A DNA stretch of 64,000 nucleotides from Oerskovia turbata (GCF_000718325.1 NZ_JOFV01000018.1:1-64000), one strand, 5' to 3'. Positions 8,860-18,480 are shown, numbered from the stretch's first letter. Notes: generated by a model from the letters alone, not told the origin. Numbers and translations: made by a program.

Positions 8860-10395
8860 TCAGCGGCGCTCGGCCGCCTCGCCCGCCGTCTCGAGGACGG
8901 GAGCGTCCTGCACGAGGGGCGCGACGTCGTCGGGCAGGACGGCCGGGGTCTCCACGACCGCCGGCCTGCGCAGCAGGAACGACAGCGCGACCGCGACGAG
9001 CATGACCGCAGCACCCCAGACGAACGCGGAGGACACCCCGTCGGCGAGGGCGACCTGCGGGCTCGCGCCCTCCGCGGTCCGGGCGACCTCGTGCGAGGTC
9101 ATGACGGCGATGAACAAGGCCGTCCCCGCCGCGCCCGCGAGCTGCTGCACCGTACCGATCATGGCGCTGCCGTGCGAGTACAGCGACGGCTTGAGCGCCG
9201 AGAGCGCACCCGTGAACAGCGGCGTGAACACGAAGGCCAGACCCAGGCTCAGCACCACGTGCGCGCCCAGGACGAACCACGGCGACGTCGTCGCGCCGAC
9301 CGTGGTCAGCGCCGCGAGCGAGACCGCGACCGCGCTGAGCCCCGGCAGGACCAGGGGGCGCGGGCCGACGCGGTCGTACAGGCGACCGACGGTGGGGCCC
9401 AGAAGACCCATGATCAGGCCGCCCGGCAGCATCATCAGCCCCGTGTAGACCGGGTCGAGCCCCAGCGAGCTCTGCAGGTACAGCGGCAGCAGGATGATCG
9501 AGCCGAACAGCGCGATCATCGCGACCGCCATGATGCCGAGCGAGACCGTGAAGCCGCGCGAGGAGAACACGCGCAGGTCGAGCAGCGCCGCGTCGCGGCG
9601 CTGGAGCGTGAGCTGGCGTGCCACGAACAGCACGAGGAACACGGGCCCGACGACGAGCGGGATCCACACGGGCACGGCCGGCGTGGCGCGCGCAGCCTCG
9701 CCCAGGTTGGACAGGCCGAAGACCAGGCCACCGAACGCGAGGACCGCGAGGAACAACGACAGCGGGTCGAGGCGCGTGTGTGTACGGTCGGCGGAGTCCT
9801 TGACGTACTTCGCGCCGACCACGAGCGCGACGAGGGCGATCGGCAGCACGAGACCGAAGATCCAGCGCCAGGACAGGGTCTCCAGGACCAGGCCGGACAG
9901 CGTGGGCCCGAGGGCCGGGGCCGCGGCCATGACGATCGCGACGTTCCCCATGATCCGGCCACGAGCCGACGGCGGGACGAGCGTCATGATGGTCGTCATG
10001 AGCAGCGGCATCATGATCGCCGTGCCCGACGCCTGCACGACACGGGCCCCCAGGAGCCAGCCGAAGCCCGGAGCGAACGCAGCAAGGGCCGTGCCCGCGC
10101 TGAACAGCGACATCGCGAGCAGGAACGCCCCGCGCGTCCCCAGACGCTGGAGCAGGAAGCCCGTCGCCGGGATGACGACCGCCATCGTGAGCATGAAGGC
10201 CGTGGTCAGCCACTGGCCCGTCGACGCCGTGATGTCCATCTCCTCCATGAGGTGAGGGAGCGCGACGCCCATGGTCGTCTCGTTGAGGATCACGACCGAC
10301 GCCGACACCAGGAGGAGCGCGATCACGAGGAAGTTCTCGCGAGACAGCTTCTCCGAGACGGGTAAGGACGGGGCGGTGCTCTGCGGTACCTGCAT
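8860..10395 (-). CDS. DHA2-type MFS drug exporter
   Basis: A 511-residue integral membrane protein with about 14 hydrophobic segments. It has the MFS pattern of the DHA2 (EmrB/LmrB/FarB) proton-driven multidrug antiporters, including an early NETTMGVALPHL segment and the motif-A-like region GFLLQRLGTRGAF. The ATG at 10395 is chosen because AGGAGA lies 6 nt upstream; a GTG ten codons earlier is possible. No regulator adjoins it, so the substrate cannot be predicted. Confidence 0.85.
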   Translation of the reverse strand: MQVPQSTAPSLPVSEKLSRENFLVIALLLVSASVVILNETTMGVALPHLMEEMDITASTGQWLTTAFMLTMAVVIPATGFLLQRLGTRGAFLLAMSLFSAGTALAAFAPGFGWLLGARVVQASGTAIMMPLLMTTIMTLVPPSARGRIMGNVAIVMAAAPALGPTLSGLVLETLSWRWIFGLVLPIALVALVVGAKYVKDSADRTHTRLDPLSLFLAVLAFGGLVFGLSNLGEAARATPAVPVWIPLVVGPVFLVLFVARQLTLQRRDAALLDLRVFSSRGFTVSLGIMAVAMIALFGSIILLPLYLQSSLGLDPVYTGLMMLPGGLIMGLLGPTVGRLYDRVGPRPLVLPGLSAVAVSLAALTTVGATTSPWFVLGAHVVLSLGLAFVFTPLFTGALSALKPSLYSHGSAMIGTVQQLAGAAGTALFIAVMTSHEVARTAEGASPQVALADGVSSAFVWGAAVMLVAVALSFLLRRPAVVETPAVLPDDVAPLVQDAPVLETAGEAAERR

Positions 10396-10628
10396 GGGCT
10401 CTCCTGTGGGTCGGTGCGCACTCACGCGACGAGGGACGGCGCGCAGCGAGAGGGGGAGCGTCGGGTCGGGATGTCGTACGCCCTACGAGAACTACGCTCA
10501 ACCATCCTCGGATATTCCCCCGGTCCTGACGACTCCTTTTCCGGGCAGGACTCATCGGTGGCGCGACGGCAGGTCGCCACCGTACCGGGCCGTACCGGGC
10601 CGTGCGGAGGACGAGAAGGTGGGCTACC

Positions 10629-11966
10629 TCACCCCGCCGCGGGACGCCCGTCGGGAGCAGCCTCGGAAAGGGGAGCGGCGCCGTCGGGCCCCGCGGCGTG
10701 CCGCGCCCCGAACCGGCCGAAGACCAACGCGGCGCCCGCGTACGCGACCGCGAGGACCACGAACACCGGACGCGAGTACCCCGTGTCCGGCAGCGTGAAC
10801 GCCGCGAGGGCGGCCGCACCCACGAACGCCGCGTTGTACAGGACGTCGTAGAACGCGAAGGCACGGCCCCGGAACGCGTCCGCCGTGTCACGCTGCACGA
10901 TCGTGTCCACCGCGATCTTCGTCGCCTGCGCAGCCAGGCCCAGCAGCAGGGCACCCGCGTACACGACCGTGCGTGACGGCGTCGTGACCAGCAGGAGCTG
11001 GCTCGCCGACGCCAGACCCAGCATGAGCGCGATCCACAGGTGCGGGCCCGTGTACCGCGACAGCGTCGGGGTCAGCACGACGGCGAACGCGCCACCGACC
11101 CCCGTGAGACCCACGACCGTCGCGAACGTCGCCAGGCCCGCGTTCGTGTCGCCCGGGTCCGAGAGCAGGTTGCGCGAGATGAGGATCGACGCGATGAACG
11201 TGACCCCGTACAAGAACCGGTGCGTCGCCATGACCATGAGCGCCTGGCCCGGCGTGCGGCGCGCCACGAGATAGCGGGCGCCGTCCGCGAGGCCGCGAGC
11301 GACCTTCGCGATCTCGGTCGTGATCGCCGCCTCCGCGGGCCGGTCCGGCCCCAGCAGACCGCGCGACATGCGCAGCGCCAGCAACGACGCCGCCCCGAAC
11401 ACCAGGGCCGCGCACACCAGCGCGACCGAGTCCTTCTCCCGCCCCGGCTCGAACGTCAGGCTCAGCAGGAAACCGATGCCACCACCCACGAACGCCGCCG
11501 CAGCGCCCAGCGTGGGAGTCAGCGAGTTCGCCGTCAGCAGCAACGGACCGTCCACCACGCGCGGCAGGCCCGCCGACAGGCCCGCGAGCAGGAAACGGTT
11601 GACCGAGAGCGTGGCCAGCGCGAGCACGTAGATCCACGGCGTCACGCCCATCGTCAGCATGAGGACCGCTGTCGCGGCCGTCAGGACCACACGCACCGCG
11701 TTGCCCCACACCAGGACCTGGCGCCGGCTCCACCGGTCGAGGAAGACCCCCGCGAACGGACCCACGATCGTGAACGGGGCCAGCATCACCGCGAAGGCAG
11801 CGGCGATCGACGCCGCCGTGCCCTGGGACTCCGGGGAGAAGAAGAGGAGCGACGCCAGCCCGACCTGGAACATCCCGTCGCCCGCCTGGCTGACCAGCCG
11901 GACCGCGAAGAGCTTCCTGAAGTCGCGCAGCCGAAGCAGGACACCGAGTTCCGAGATCACACCCAC
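10629..11966 (-). CDS. MFS transporter
   Basis: A 445-residue protein with about 12 membrane segments. It resembles the MFS_3/enterobactin-exporter-like group (FRKLFAVRLVSQAGDGMF at the N-terminus, then a VFLDRWSRRQVL motif-A-type loop). Transport direction is probably export, but the substrate is unknown. The GTG at 11966 is preferred because a TACCCT hexamer ends 6 nt before it, which fits a leaderless start. It is separated by 233 bp from the other MFS gene, so the two are not obviously one operon. Confidence 0.8.
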   Translation of the reverse strand: MGVISELGVLLRLRDFRKLFAVRLVSQAGDGMFQVGLASLLFFSPESQGTAASIAAAFAVMLAPFTIVGPFAGVFLDRWSRRQVLVWGNAVRVVLTAATAVLMLTMGVTPWIYVLALATLSVNRFLLAGLSAGLPRVVDGPLLLTANSLTPTLGAAAAFVGGGIGFLLSLTFEPGREKDSVALVCAALVFGAASLLALRMSRGLLGPDRPAEAAITTEIAKVARGLADGARYLVARRTPGQALMVMATHRFLYGVTFIASILISRNLLSDPGDTNAGLATFATVVGLTGVGGAFAVVLTPTLSRYTGPHLWIALMLGLASASQLLLVTTPSRTVVYAGALLLGLAAQATKIAVDTIVQRDTADAFRGRAFAFYDVLYNAAFVGAAALAAFTLPDTGYSRPVFVVLAVAYAGAALVFGRFGARHAAGPDGAAPLSEAAPDGRPAAG

Positions 11967-11972
11967 CGGTTC

Positions 11973-11978
11973 AGGGTA
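11973..11978 (-). promoter_or_regulatory. Putative leaderless -10 element
   Basis: TACCCT on the minus strand stands 6 nt before the GTG start of the MFS gene, with no ribosome binding site in between. Confidence 0.4.
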
Positions 11979-12200
11979 TGCGGTGGCACGAGCGATCCCC
12001 GCCCCCGGACGGCCCGACGGCGGCTCGCCCCTCCGCATCCGGGGGTGCACCGGGGTGCGGGGGCGGGGCGGGCAGGAGGCTGGCCCGGCAGCGCGGACGG
12101 TGGCCGGAGCCGTCTCGCCCCGGTGCCCCGGGCCACGGCGAGCCGACGGGGCTGGGGAGCGACGCCGTCGGGCCGTGCGACGCGAGGCCGGACATGCGAA
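11979..12200. other. Intergenic stretch, no gene seen
   Basis: This GC-rich stretch lies between the MFS promoter and the terminator structures downstream of ino1. It has no convincing start/ribosome-binding-site combination and no recognised motif. Long open frames here are a by-product of high GC. Confidence 0.5.
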
Positions 12201-12232
12201 GAGGGCCCGGAACCCTCAGGTTCCGGACCCTC
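12201..12232 (-). terminator. Hairpin downstream of ino1
   Basis: GAGGGCCCGGAACC (12201-12214) pairs with GGTTCCGGACCCTC (12219-12232) around a CTCA loop, with one mismatched pair. Together with the neighbouring inverted repeat it makes two stacked stem-loops after ino1. Confidence 0.65.
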
Positions 12233-12241
12233 CTCGTGAGC

Positions 12242-12283
12242 TGTCAGAACGAGCGTGGGCTCTGGCTCACGCTCGTTCTGACA
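12242..12283. repeat. TGTCAGAACGAGCG inverted repeat, copy 1
   Basis: TGTCAGAACGAGCGTG (12242-12257) pairs perfectly with CACGCTCGTTCTGACA (12268-12283) around a 10-nt loop. The same 14-bp arm sequence recurs at 19053-19094, also just beyond the 3' end of a gene. It is probably a recurrent terminator module of this genome; a role as a protein-binding or repeat element is possible. Confidence 0.75.
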
Positions 12284-12290
12284 ACCCGGA

Positions 12291-12416
12291 GCTCGCTACG
12301 GATCAGCGCAGGTACCTGTGGTCGCGCTGGTCCTGCACTCGCAAGCTCGCTACGGATCAGCGCAGGTACGTATGGTCGCGCTGGTCCTGCACTCGCAAGC
12401 TCGCTACGGATCAGCG
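12291..12416. repeat. 54-bp tandem repeat overlapping the ino1 stop codon
   Basis: A 54-bp unit starting GCTCGCTACGGATCAGCGCA occurs at 12291-12344 and 12345-12398 with only a few differences, and its first 18 bases recur at 12399-12416, across the ino1 stop. On the minus strand each unit therefore repeats the CGC-TGA end of ino1. It appears to have arisen by duplication of the gene's 3' end. Confidence 0.85.
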
Positions 12417-13502
12417 CTCGGTCTCGCCGGCGATGAAGGCCTCCAGAGCCGCACGGCCCTTCGTGTCCTCCATCTGGACCGGCGGGGACTTCATGAAGTA
12501 CGTCGACGCCGAGAGGATCGGGCCACCGACGCCGCGGTCCTTGGCGATCTTCGCGGCGCGCACGGCGTCGATGATGATCCCGGCCGAGTTGGGGGAGTCC
12601 CAGACCTCGAGCTTGTACTCCAGGTTCAGGGGCACCTCGCCGAACGCGCGACCCTCGAGGCGGACGTACGCCCACTTGCGGTCGTCGAGCCACGCGACGT
12701 AGTCCGACGGGCCGATGTGGACGTTGCGGTCCTCGGTCTTGCCACCGAGGGGACCCTCGAGGTTCGACGTCACGGCCTGCGTCTTCGAGATCTTCTTGGA
12801 CTCGAGGCGCGTGCGCTCGAGCATGTTCTTGAAGTCCATGTTGCCGCCGACGTTCAGCTGGTACGTGCGGTCCAGCACGACGCCACGGTCCTCGAAGAGC
12901 TTCGCGAGCACGCGGTGCGTGATCGTCGCGCCGACCTGCGACTTGATGTCGTCGCCGACGATCGGGACCCCGGCGGCCTCGAACTTCGCGGCCCACTCGG
13001 GGTCCGACGCGATGAAGACCGGCAGGGCGTTGACGAACGCGACGCCCGCGTCGATCGCGCACTGCGCGTAGTACTTCGCGGCGACCTCCGAACCGACAGG
13101 GAGGTAGCAGACGAGCACGTCAGCACCCGACTCCTTGAGCGCGGCGACGATGTCGACCGGCTCGGCGTCCGACTCCTCGATGGTCTCGCGGTAGTACTTG
13201 CCGAGGCCGTCGTTCGTCACACCACGCTGGACGGTGACGCCCAGGGGCGGCACGTCGGCGATCTTGATCGTGTTGTTCTCCGAGGCGTTGATGGCCTCCG
13301 AGAGGTCGAAGCCGACCTTCTTGGCGTCGACGTCGAAAGCGGCGACGAACTCCAGGTCGGACACGTGGTAGTCACCGAACTGCACGTGCATCAGTCCGGG
13401 CACGGTGCTGCTCGGGTCAGCATCGCGGTAGTAGTGCACGCCCTGGACCAGGGAAGATGCGCAGTTTCCGACGCCAACGATGGCGACGCGGATGGAGGAC
13501 AT
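12411..13502 (-). CDS. ino1: Inositol-3-phosphate synthase
   Basis: A 363-residue NAD-dependent enzyme that converts glucose 6-phosphate to myo-inositol 1-phosphate, the entry to phosphatidylinositol and mycothiol synthesis in actinobacteria. The Rossmann motif [13 protein letters not shown] is at the N-terminus. The family segments [31 protein letters not shown] and the DSPNSAG region are all present, and length is normal for the actinobacterial form. An AAGGAG sequence precedes the ATG. It lies 51 bp after padR on the same strand, the usual actinobacterial pairing (compare Rv0046c-Rv0047c). The stop codon lies inside a tandem repeat. Confidence 0.95.
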   Translation of the reverse strand: MSSIRVAIVGVGNCASSLVQGVHYYRDADPSSTVPGLMHVQFGDYHVSDLEFVAAFDVDAKKVGFDLSEAINASENNTIKIADVPPLGVTVQRGVTNDGLGKYYRETIEESDAEPVDIVAALKESGADVLVCYLPVGSEVAAKYYAQCAIDAGVAFVNALPVFIASDPEWAAKFEAAGVPIVGDDIKSQVGATITHRVLAKLFEDRGVVLDRTYQLNVGGNMDFKNMLERTRLESKKISKTQAVTSNLEGPLGGKTEDRNVHIGPSDYVAWLDDRKWAYVRLEGRAFGEVPLNLEYKLEVWDSPNSAGIIIDAVRAAKIAKDRGVGGPILSASTYFMKSPPVQMEDTKGRAALEAFIAGETER

Positions 13503-13553
13503 CCTCGCTCCTTGCTGTCAGTGCCGGGGCGCTGCGCGCCGACGGCTTCGTAG

Positions 13554-14162
13554 TTAGTGGTTGTCTTGCCCGTGACGGTTCTCGGGGCCGCTCGACGGCC
13601 GGGTGCGACGACGGTCGCGCTCGGTCGTGATCAGTCCGTCGAGCCAGCGAACCTCACGTTCGACCTGTTCCAGGCCGTGACGCTGCAGCTCAAGGGTGTA
13701 TTCGTCCAGGCGCTCGCGAGTGCGGGCGGCGGACTCCTTGACCGACTCCAGCCTCTCGGTGAGCCGGCTGCGCCGGCCCTCGAGGATGCGGAGACGGGTC
13801 TCGGCGTCGGTCTGCGCGAAGAACGCGAACCGGACGTCGAAGCTCTCGTCCTCCCAGGCCGCCGGTCCCGAGGTCGCGAGGACCGTCTGAAGACGCTCCT
13901 TGCCCTCGGCCGTGAGCTGGTACACGATCCGGGCACGCTTGCCGGACAGTGCGTGGGGAGGGGTGGTGGGTGACTCGGTGCCGACGATATGGCCGTGCGC
14001 GACCATCGCCTTGAGCGCCGGGTAGAGGGAACCGTAGGAGAAGGCGCGGAACGAGCCCAGCATCAGGTTGAGCCGCTTGCGCAGCTCGTACCCGTGCAAC
14101 GGGGACTCGTTCAGGAGGCCGAGGATGGCGGTCTCGAGCACGTCCGAACGGCTGCGTGCCAT
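13554..14162 (-). CDS. PadR-family transcriptional regulator
   Basis: A 202-residue protein. Residues about 8-85 form the PadR winged helix (ILGLLNESPLHGYELRKRL, then a FSYGSLYPALKAM recognition region). The C-terminal helical part (about 110-185, VirR-like) is likely for dimerisation. A GGAGGAGG ribosome binding site precedes the ATG. It is located directly upstream of ino1 and downstream of a perfect palindrome, so autoregulation and control of inositol synthesis are inferred. The effector is unknown. Confidence 0.9.
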   Translation of the reverse strand: MARSRSDVLETAILGLLNESPLHGYELRKRLNLMLGSFRAFSYGSLYPALKAMVAHGHIVGTESPTTPPHALSGKRARIVYQLTAEGKERLQTVLATSGPAAWEDESFDVRFAFFAQTDAETRLRILEGRRSRLTERLESVKESAARTRERLDEYTLELQRHGLEQVEREVRWLDGLITTERDRRRTRPSSGPENRHGQDNH

Positions 14163-14218
14163 GACACCTCCTCCGTGGACCGGGCCGCACGGAGGGCGGT
14201 TCGGGCTTGCTCACCTAC

Positions 14219-14243
14219 TCGATGTATCGAGTCGATACATCGA
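14219..14243. promoter_or_regulatory. Perfect palindromic operator upstream of padR
   Basis: The 25-bp sequence has 12-bp arms, TCGATGTATCGA and its exact complement, around one central G. It lies 57 bp before the padR start and contains the ATGT...ACAT half-sites typical of PadR operators. PadR is the obvious candidate ligand; divergent ponA, 270 bp away, could also be affected. Confidence 0.7.
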
Positions 14244-14512
14244 CAGGCTAGGTGCAATCGCACCGCTGCGCAACGCGTCGGTGCATAGGACGCTGTGCGG
14301 CCCGCTCGACCGACCAGATGTGAAGGACTGGCGGAACTGCGGCGGGGCTGTGGCGAAGCAATGGTCTTCCCCCCGCGCAGGTCCTTGTCCTCACGGACCG
14401 ACGGCCTATTGTTCAGGGTGGTCCGATGCATGTCCCGCGTCCCCGTCGCCCTCCCCCTGGGCGTGGCGCGGTCCGGTCCGGACCTGAAGTGACCCCCAGA
14501 GGAAGGTGAACC

Positions 14513-16948
14513 GTGGCGAGCTCCGCGAGGCAGACGAAGGGCACGGCGCGCACCGCCAGCACAGCGCGTACGGGCACCACGGCGCGCAAGCGCCGCTTCT
14601 TCAACTACCCCCGGTCCCACGTCAAGGGATTCCGCCGCTGGCTGCCGTCGTGGCGTGTGCTGCTCGGGACGTTCCTGGCCGGCGTCGCGCTGGTCGCCGG
14701 CGTGGTCATCGCGGCCTACGCCACCACCACGGTCCCCGAAGAGGCTGCTTACGCGAAGCAGCAGAAGACGACGGTCTACTACTCCGACGGCGTGACCGAG
14801 ATCGGGAACTTCCTCACCGAGAACCGTGTGATCGTCCCGTTCGAGTCGCTCCCGAAGTACGTCGGCAACTCCGTCGTCGCGTCCGAGGACGCCACCTTCT
14901 GGGAGAACTCCGGGATCGACCTCAAGGGCATCGGCCGTGCCGTGCTCAACAACCTCCAGGGCGGCTCCCGACAGGGCGCCTCGACCATCACCCAGCAGTA
15001 CGCCGAGCGCTACTACTCCGACGAGACGATCTCCAGCTACGCGGGCAAGTTCCGCGAAGCCATGCTCGCGCTGCGTCTGACGCAGAAGCAGGAGAAGTCG
15101 GAGATCCTGGGGAACTACCTCAACACCATCTACTTCGGCCGTGGCGCCCACGGGATCGAGGCAGCGGCGCAGACGTACTTCGGCGTCCCGGCGTCCGAGC
15201 TCACCATCTCCCAGGCGGCGATGATCACGGCGATCATCCCGAACCCCACGAACTACGACCCCGCCGTCAACCCGGAGATCACGCAGCAGAAGTGGGAGCG
15301 CGTGATCCGGCGCATGGCCGAGCAGGGGTACATCACGCCCGAGGAGAAGGCCGCCGCGGCCTTCCCCGTCGTCAACGAGAAGGTCCAGACCAACACCAAG
15401 GGTGGCCAGGCGGGCTACCTGCTCGAGCTGGTCAAGAACGAGTGGGTCGCGGCCGGGAACGACGAGGGCGACCTCGAGGTCAAGGGCTACAAGATCACCA
15501 CGACGATCGACAAGGACATGCAGGCCATGGCGGTCCAGACCGCCGAGACCACCATCCCCCGCGAGGGGGACCACCCGGCGTCGCCGTACCTGAAGCCGTC
15601 GATCGTCTCGATCGACCCGGCCGACGGCGCGGTCAAGGCCGTGTACGGCGGTCCTGACTTCGTCACCCAGCAGTACAACTCGGCCACCCGAGGCGTGGCC
15701 CAGGCGGGCTCGACCTTCAAGCCGTTCACGCTCGTCGCCGCCCTGGAGCAGGGCATCGACCTGTCCGCCAGGTACGACGGCGAGAACGGGATCCAGGTCC
15801 CCGGGTTCTACGACGGTGACCGCAAGGTCGTCAACTTCGGCAACTACGGGTACGGCAACATCGACCTCGTCAAGGCGACCGCGAACTCGGTCAACACCGT
15901 GTACGCCGCGCTCAACATGGAGGTCGGTCCCGACAAGACCATGGACGCCGCGATCCGCGCCGGCATCCCCGAGGACGCCCAGGACCTCGCGGCCGTCCCG
16001 TCCAACGTGCTGGGGTCCGCGTCGGTGCGCGCGCTCGACATCGCCCACGCCTACGCGACGTTCGCCGCGCAGGGCTACGAGTCGACGCCGCACGTGGTGC
16101 AGTCGGTCAAGATGCTGAGCAACGACGCGGAGATCTGGGAGCCGGCCGGCCGGAACGGCAAGGCGTTCGAGCCGGACGTCATGGCCGCCGCGACCTACGC
16201 GATGACCCAGGTCGTCGAGCAGAAGGGCGGTTCGGGCCAGGTCGCCAAGGCGGTGGGACGCCCGGTCGCCGGCAAGACGGGCACCTCGAACGACAACAAG
16301 TCCGCCTGGTTCGCCGGCTACGTGCCGCAGCTCGCGACCGTCGTGGGTCTCTACCAGACGAACGACGAGACGCACGCCCAGGAGTCGATCACCCCGTTCG
16401 GCAAGTGGGCCACGGGGCGCAACCCGGCCATCACGGGTGGTACGTGGCCCGTCGAGGCCTGGACCTCGTACATGGAGGGCGTGCTCGCGCTCCCGCAGTA
16501 CGCGGACGTCCAGGAGTTCCCCAAGTACACGCCCAAGAAGCCGCTCCCGACCGAGACGCCCAGCGAGGCGCCCACCGAGATCCCGCCGGTCGACGAGCCC
16601 GTCGAGCCCGAGCCCGTCGAGCCCGAGCTGGCGACCGTCCCGACCGACCTCGTGGGCAAGTCGAAGGACGACGTCGCACAGATCCTGGCGGGCCTCGGTC
16701 TCGAGGTGAGCTTCACGGAGGACTGGTCCGACCAGGCGCCGGGCGTGGTGATCCGCGCCCCCGGTGGCAAGCAGGTCGAACCCGGCTCGCGGGTCTCGAT
16801 CGTCCTGTCGAAGGGCCCCAAGCCGAGTGCGCCCAACCCGACGCCGACCCCGACGACCCCGACGACCCCGCCTCCGACGACCCCGCCGGACGAGAACGAG
16901 GGGAACGCCTCGGGTGGCCAGGGCAACGGCGGAGGCAGGGGCAACTAG
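14513..16948 (+). CDS. ponA: Class A penicillin-binding protein with PASTA domain
   Basis: An 811-residue bifunctional peptidoglycan synthase. A basic N-terminus and one membrane helix (about 48-70) are followed by a GT51 transglycosylase domain (catalytic Glu in ASEDATFWENSG near 125) and a transpeptidase domain with active-site S400 in STFK, the SVN motif at 459-461 and KTG at 588-590. One PASTA domain (about 690-755) may sense lipid II or muropeptides. The tail is Pro/Thr then Gly/Asn rich. The GTG start follows AGAGGAAGG. Location before rpsF matches the mycobacterial ponA1 locus. Confidence 0.95.
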   Translation: MASSARQTKGTARTASTARTGTTARKRRFFNYPRSHVKGFRRWLPSWRVLLGTFLAGVALVAGVVIAAYATTTVPEEAAYAKQQKTTVYYSDGVTEIGNFLTENRVIVPFESLPKYVGNSVVASEDATFWENSGIDLKGIGRAVLNNLQGGSRQGASTITQQYAERYYSDETISSYAGKFREAMLALRLTQKQEKSEILGNYLNTIYFGRGAHGIEAAAQTYFGVPASELTISQAAMITAIIPNPTNYDPAVNPEITQQKWERVIRRMAEQGYITPEEKAAAAFPVVNEKVQTNTKGGQAGYLLELVKNEWVAAGNDEGDLEVKGYKITTTIDKDMQAMAVQTAETTIPREGDHPASPYLKPSIVSIDPADGAVKAVYGGPDFVTQQYNSATRGVAQAGSTFKPFTLVAALEQGIDLSARYDGENGIQVPGFYDGDRKVVNFGNYGYGNIDLVKATANSVNTVYAALNMEVGPDKTMDAAIRAGIPEDAQDLAAVPSNVLGSASVRALDIAHAYATFAAQGYESTPHVVQSVKMLSNDAEIWEPAGRNGKAFEPDVMAAATYAMTQVVEQKGGSGQVAKAVGRPVAGKTGTSNDNKSAWFAGYVPQLATVVGLYQTNDETHAQESITPFGKWATGRNPAITGGTWPVEAWTSYMEGVLALPQYADVQEFPKYTPKKPLPTETPSEAPTEIPPVDEPVEPEPVEPELATVPTDLVGKSKDDVAQILAGLGLEVSFTEDWSDQAPGVVIRAPGGKQVEPGSRVSIVLSKGPKPSAPNPTPTPTTPTTPPPTTPPDENEGNASGGQGNGGGRGN

Positions 16949-16957
16949 CCCTCCCCA

Positions 16958-16988
16958 GCGGCGGCGGCACGCACCGTGCCGCCGCCGC
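16958..16988 (+). terminator. Hairpin after ponA
   Basis: A perfect 13-bp stem, GCGGCGGCGGCAC (16958-16970) with its complement (16976-16988), surrounds a 5-nt loop 10 bases after the ponA stop. No T tract follows. Confidence 0.7.
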
Positions 16989-17104
16989 GGTCCCGCCCCC
17001 CAGATTTCCCGACCCCGGCCCTGACCGGGTACCTTGGGATCTTGCTGTGTCTCGATCCGTGCTGCCATCAGTTCGAGGACGGCACAGCGACGCACAACCC
17101 TCCT

Positions 17105-17123
17105 GTCACGGAGAGACCGTGAC
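17105..17123 (+). promoter_or_regulatory. Hairpin in the rpsF leader
   Basis: GTCACGG (17105-17111) and CCGTGAC (17117-17123) form a 7-bp stem with an AGAGA loop about 30 nt before the rpsF start, immediately upstream of the GGAGG ribosome binding site. Many bacteria have an S6:S18-binding leader here that controls the operon; whether this hairpin is that structure is not proven. Confidence 0.4.
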
Positions 17124-17153
17124 CGCTGAGTCCGCAGGAGGTGGGTTTACCGC

Positions 17154-17444
17154 ATGCGTCAGTACGAATTGATGATCATCCTCGACCCCGAGATCGAGGA
17201 GCGCACCGTTGCTCCGTCGCTCGACAAGTACCTGACGGTCATCAAGACCGACGGTGGCACTGTCGACAAGGTGGACATCTGGGGCCGTCGCCGCCTGTCC
17301 TTCGAGATCAACAAGAAGTCCGAGGGCATCTACGCCGTCGTCGACTTCACCTCGACGTCGGACACGGCCAAGGAGCTGGACCGTCAGCTCGGCCTCAACG
17401 AGGTCGTCCTGCGCACGAAGGTCCTGCGCACCGACGCTCGCTGA
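17154..17444 (+). CDS. rpsF: 30S ribosomal protein S6
   Basis: A 96-residue protein with the S6 fold: [16 protein letters not shown] at the start, [16 protein letters not shown] in the middle, and the usual C-terminal strand. S6 binds the central domain of 16S rRNA together with S18, encoded two genes downstream. First gene of the rpsF-ssb-rpsR-rplI operon. GGAGG lies upstream of the ATG. Confidence 0.97.
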   Translation: MRQYELMIILDPEIEERTVAPSLDKYLTVIKTDGGTVDKVDIWGRRRLSFEINKKSEGIYAVVDFTSTSDTAKELDRQLGLNEVVLRTKVLRTDAR

Positions 17445-17592
17445 TCGCCTCGCACGTCTGACTTCCCTCGCGCCGTCCCGGTGCTCTGCGCGTCCTCACG
17501 GGCGCCGTCAGTGGCACGTGGTGGGATGTCCGCGGACGGGGGTCATCCCCTTCGAAGTTTCTTCGATACGCAACGAACAATGAGGAGCTGGC

Positions 17593-18129
17593 ATGGCTGG
17601 TGAAACCGTCATCACGGTGGTCGGAAACCTGACCGGGGACCCGGAGCTTCGCTTCACCCCCGCAGGGGCTGCCGTCGCCAACTTCACCGTGGCGTCCACG
17701 CCGCGCACCTTCGACCGTCAGAGCAACGAGTGGAAGGACGGCGACACGCTGTTCATGCGCTGCTCGATCTGGCGCGAGGCCGCGGAGAACGTCGCCGAGT
17801 CCTTGACCAAGGGCATGCGCGTGATTGTTCAGGGCCGTCTGGTCCAGCGTTCGTACGAGACCCGCGAGGGGGAGAAGCGCACGGTCGTCGAGCTGCAGGT
17901 GGAGGAGATCGGTCCTTCCCTGAAGTACGCCTCCGCGAAGGTCACCCGGGCCCAGCGCTCGGGTGGCGGCAACTTCGGTGGTGGCGGCGGTTTCGGCGGC
18001 GGCGGCGCTTCGAGCGGCGGTGGTTTCAGCGCTTCCGGCGGTGGCCAGCAGAACAACGACGACCCGTGGGCCACGGCTGGCCCGGCGTCGTCGGGTGGGT
18101 CCTCGTTCTCGGACGAGCCCCCCTTCTAG
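17593..18129 (+). CDS. ssb: Single-stranded DNA-binding protein
   Basis: A 178-residue protein. The OB-fold spans about residues 4-110 ([45 protein letters not shown]). A long Gly-rich linker ([10 protein letters not shown] type) follows and ends in the acidic tip DEPPF, which recruits replication and repair partners. It binds exposed ssDNA at forks. Context between S6 and S18 genes is the conserved bacterial arrangement. A 148-bp gap from rpsF may hold an extra promoter. Confidence 0.96.
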   Translation: MAGETVITVVGNLTGDPELRFTPAGAAVANFTVASTPRTFDRQSNEWKDGDTLFMRCSIWREAAENVAESLTKGMRVIVQGRLVQRSYETREGEKRTVVELQVEEIGPSLKYASAKVTRAQRSGGGNFGGGGGFGGGGASSGGGFSASGGGQQNNDDPWATAGPASSGGSSFSDEPPF

Positions 18130-18226
18130 TCACCGCTCACCCCAGACAAACCCTTCCCGGCAGGGCAGGTGCCCGACGACGGCACTCGCCCCGGCCGGGG
18201 ATAGCACCTTGTGAAGGAGCAACACC

Positions 18227-18463
18227 ATGGCGAAGCCAGTGGTGCGCAAGCCCAAGAAGAAGTCCAACCCCCTGAAGTCGGCGAAGATCGAGTCGGTCGA
18301 CTACAAGGACACGACCCTGCTGCGGAAGTTCATCTCCGACCGCGGGAAGATCCGTGCCCGTCGCGTGACCGGCGTCTCCGTCCAGGAGCAGCGTCAGATC
18401 GCACGTGCCGTCAAGAACGCTCGCGAGATGGCGCTCCTGCCGTACTCGTCGTCCGCACGCTGA
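18227..18463 (+). CDS. rpsR: 30S ribosomal protein S18
   Basis: A 78-residue basic protein with the S18 core ([17 protein letters not shown], then [22 protein letters not shown]). Pairs with S6 on 16S rRNA. It has no CxxC zinc motif, so it is the zinc-free form. GAAGGAG lies upstream of the ATG. Spacing to rplI is 17 bp, indicating one transcript. Confidence 0.97.
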   Translation: MAKPVVRKPKKKSNPLKSAKIESVDYKDTTLLRKFISDRGKIRARRVTGVSVQEQRQIARAVKNAREMALLPYSSSAR

Positions 18464-18480
18464 TCGAGAGGGGATAGAAC

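Noticed and set aside
12291..12416. CRISPR array or coding extension of ino1
   Set aside because: The 54-bp units are whole-unit duplications without unique spacers, and ino1 ends at a stop that gives the normal protein length.
14111..17095. Very long minus-strand open frame of 994 codons opposite ponA
   Set aside because: It lies entirely over padR upstream DNA and ponA, has Arg/Gly/Asp-rich composition typical of antisense high-GC frames, and no domain.
17054..17153. Confirmed S6:S18 leader riboregulator
   Set aside because: A short hairpin is present, but the conserved bulge/loop of the motif could not be matched with confidence by eye.
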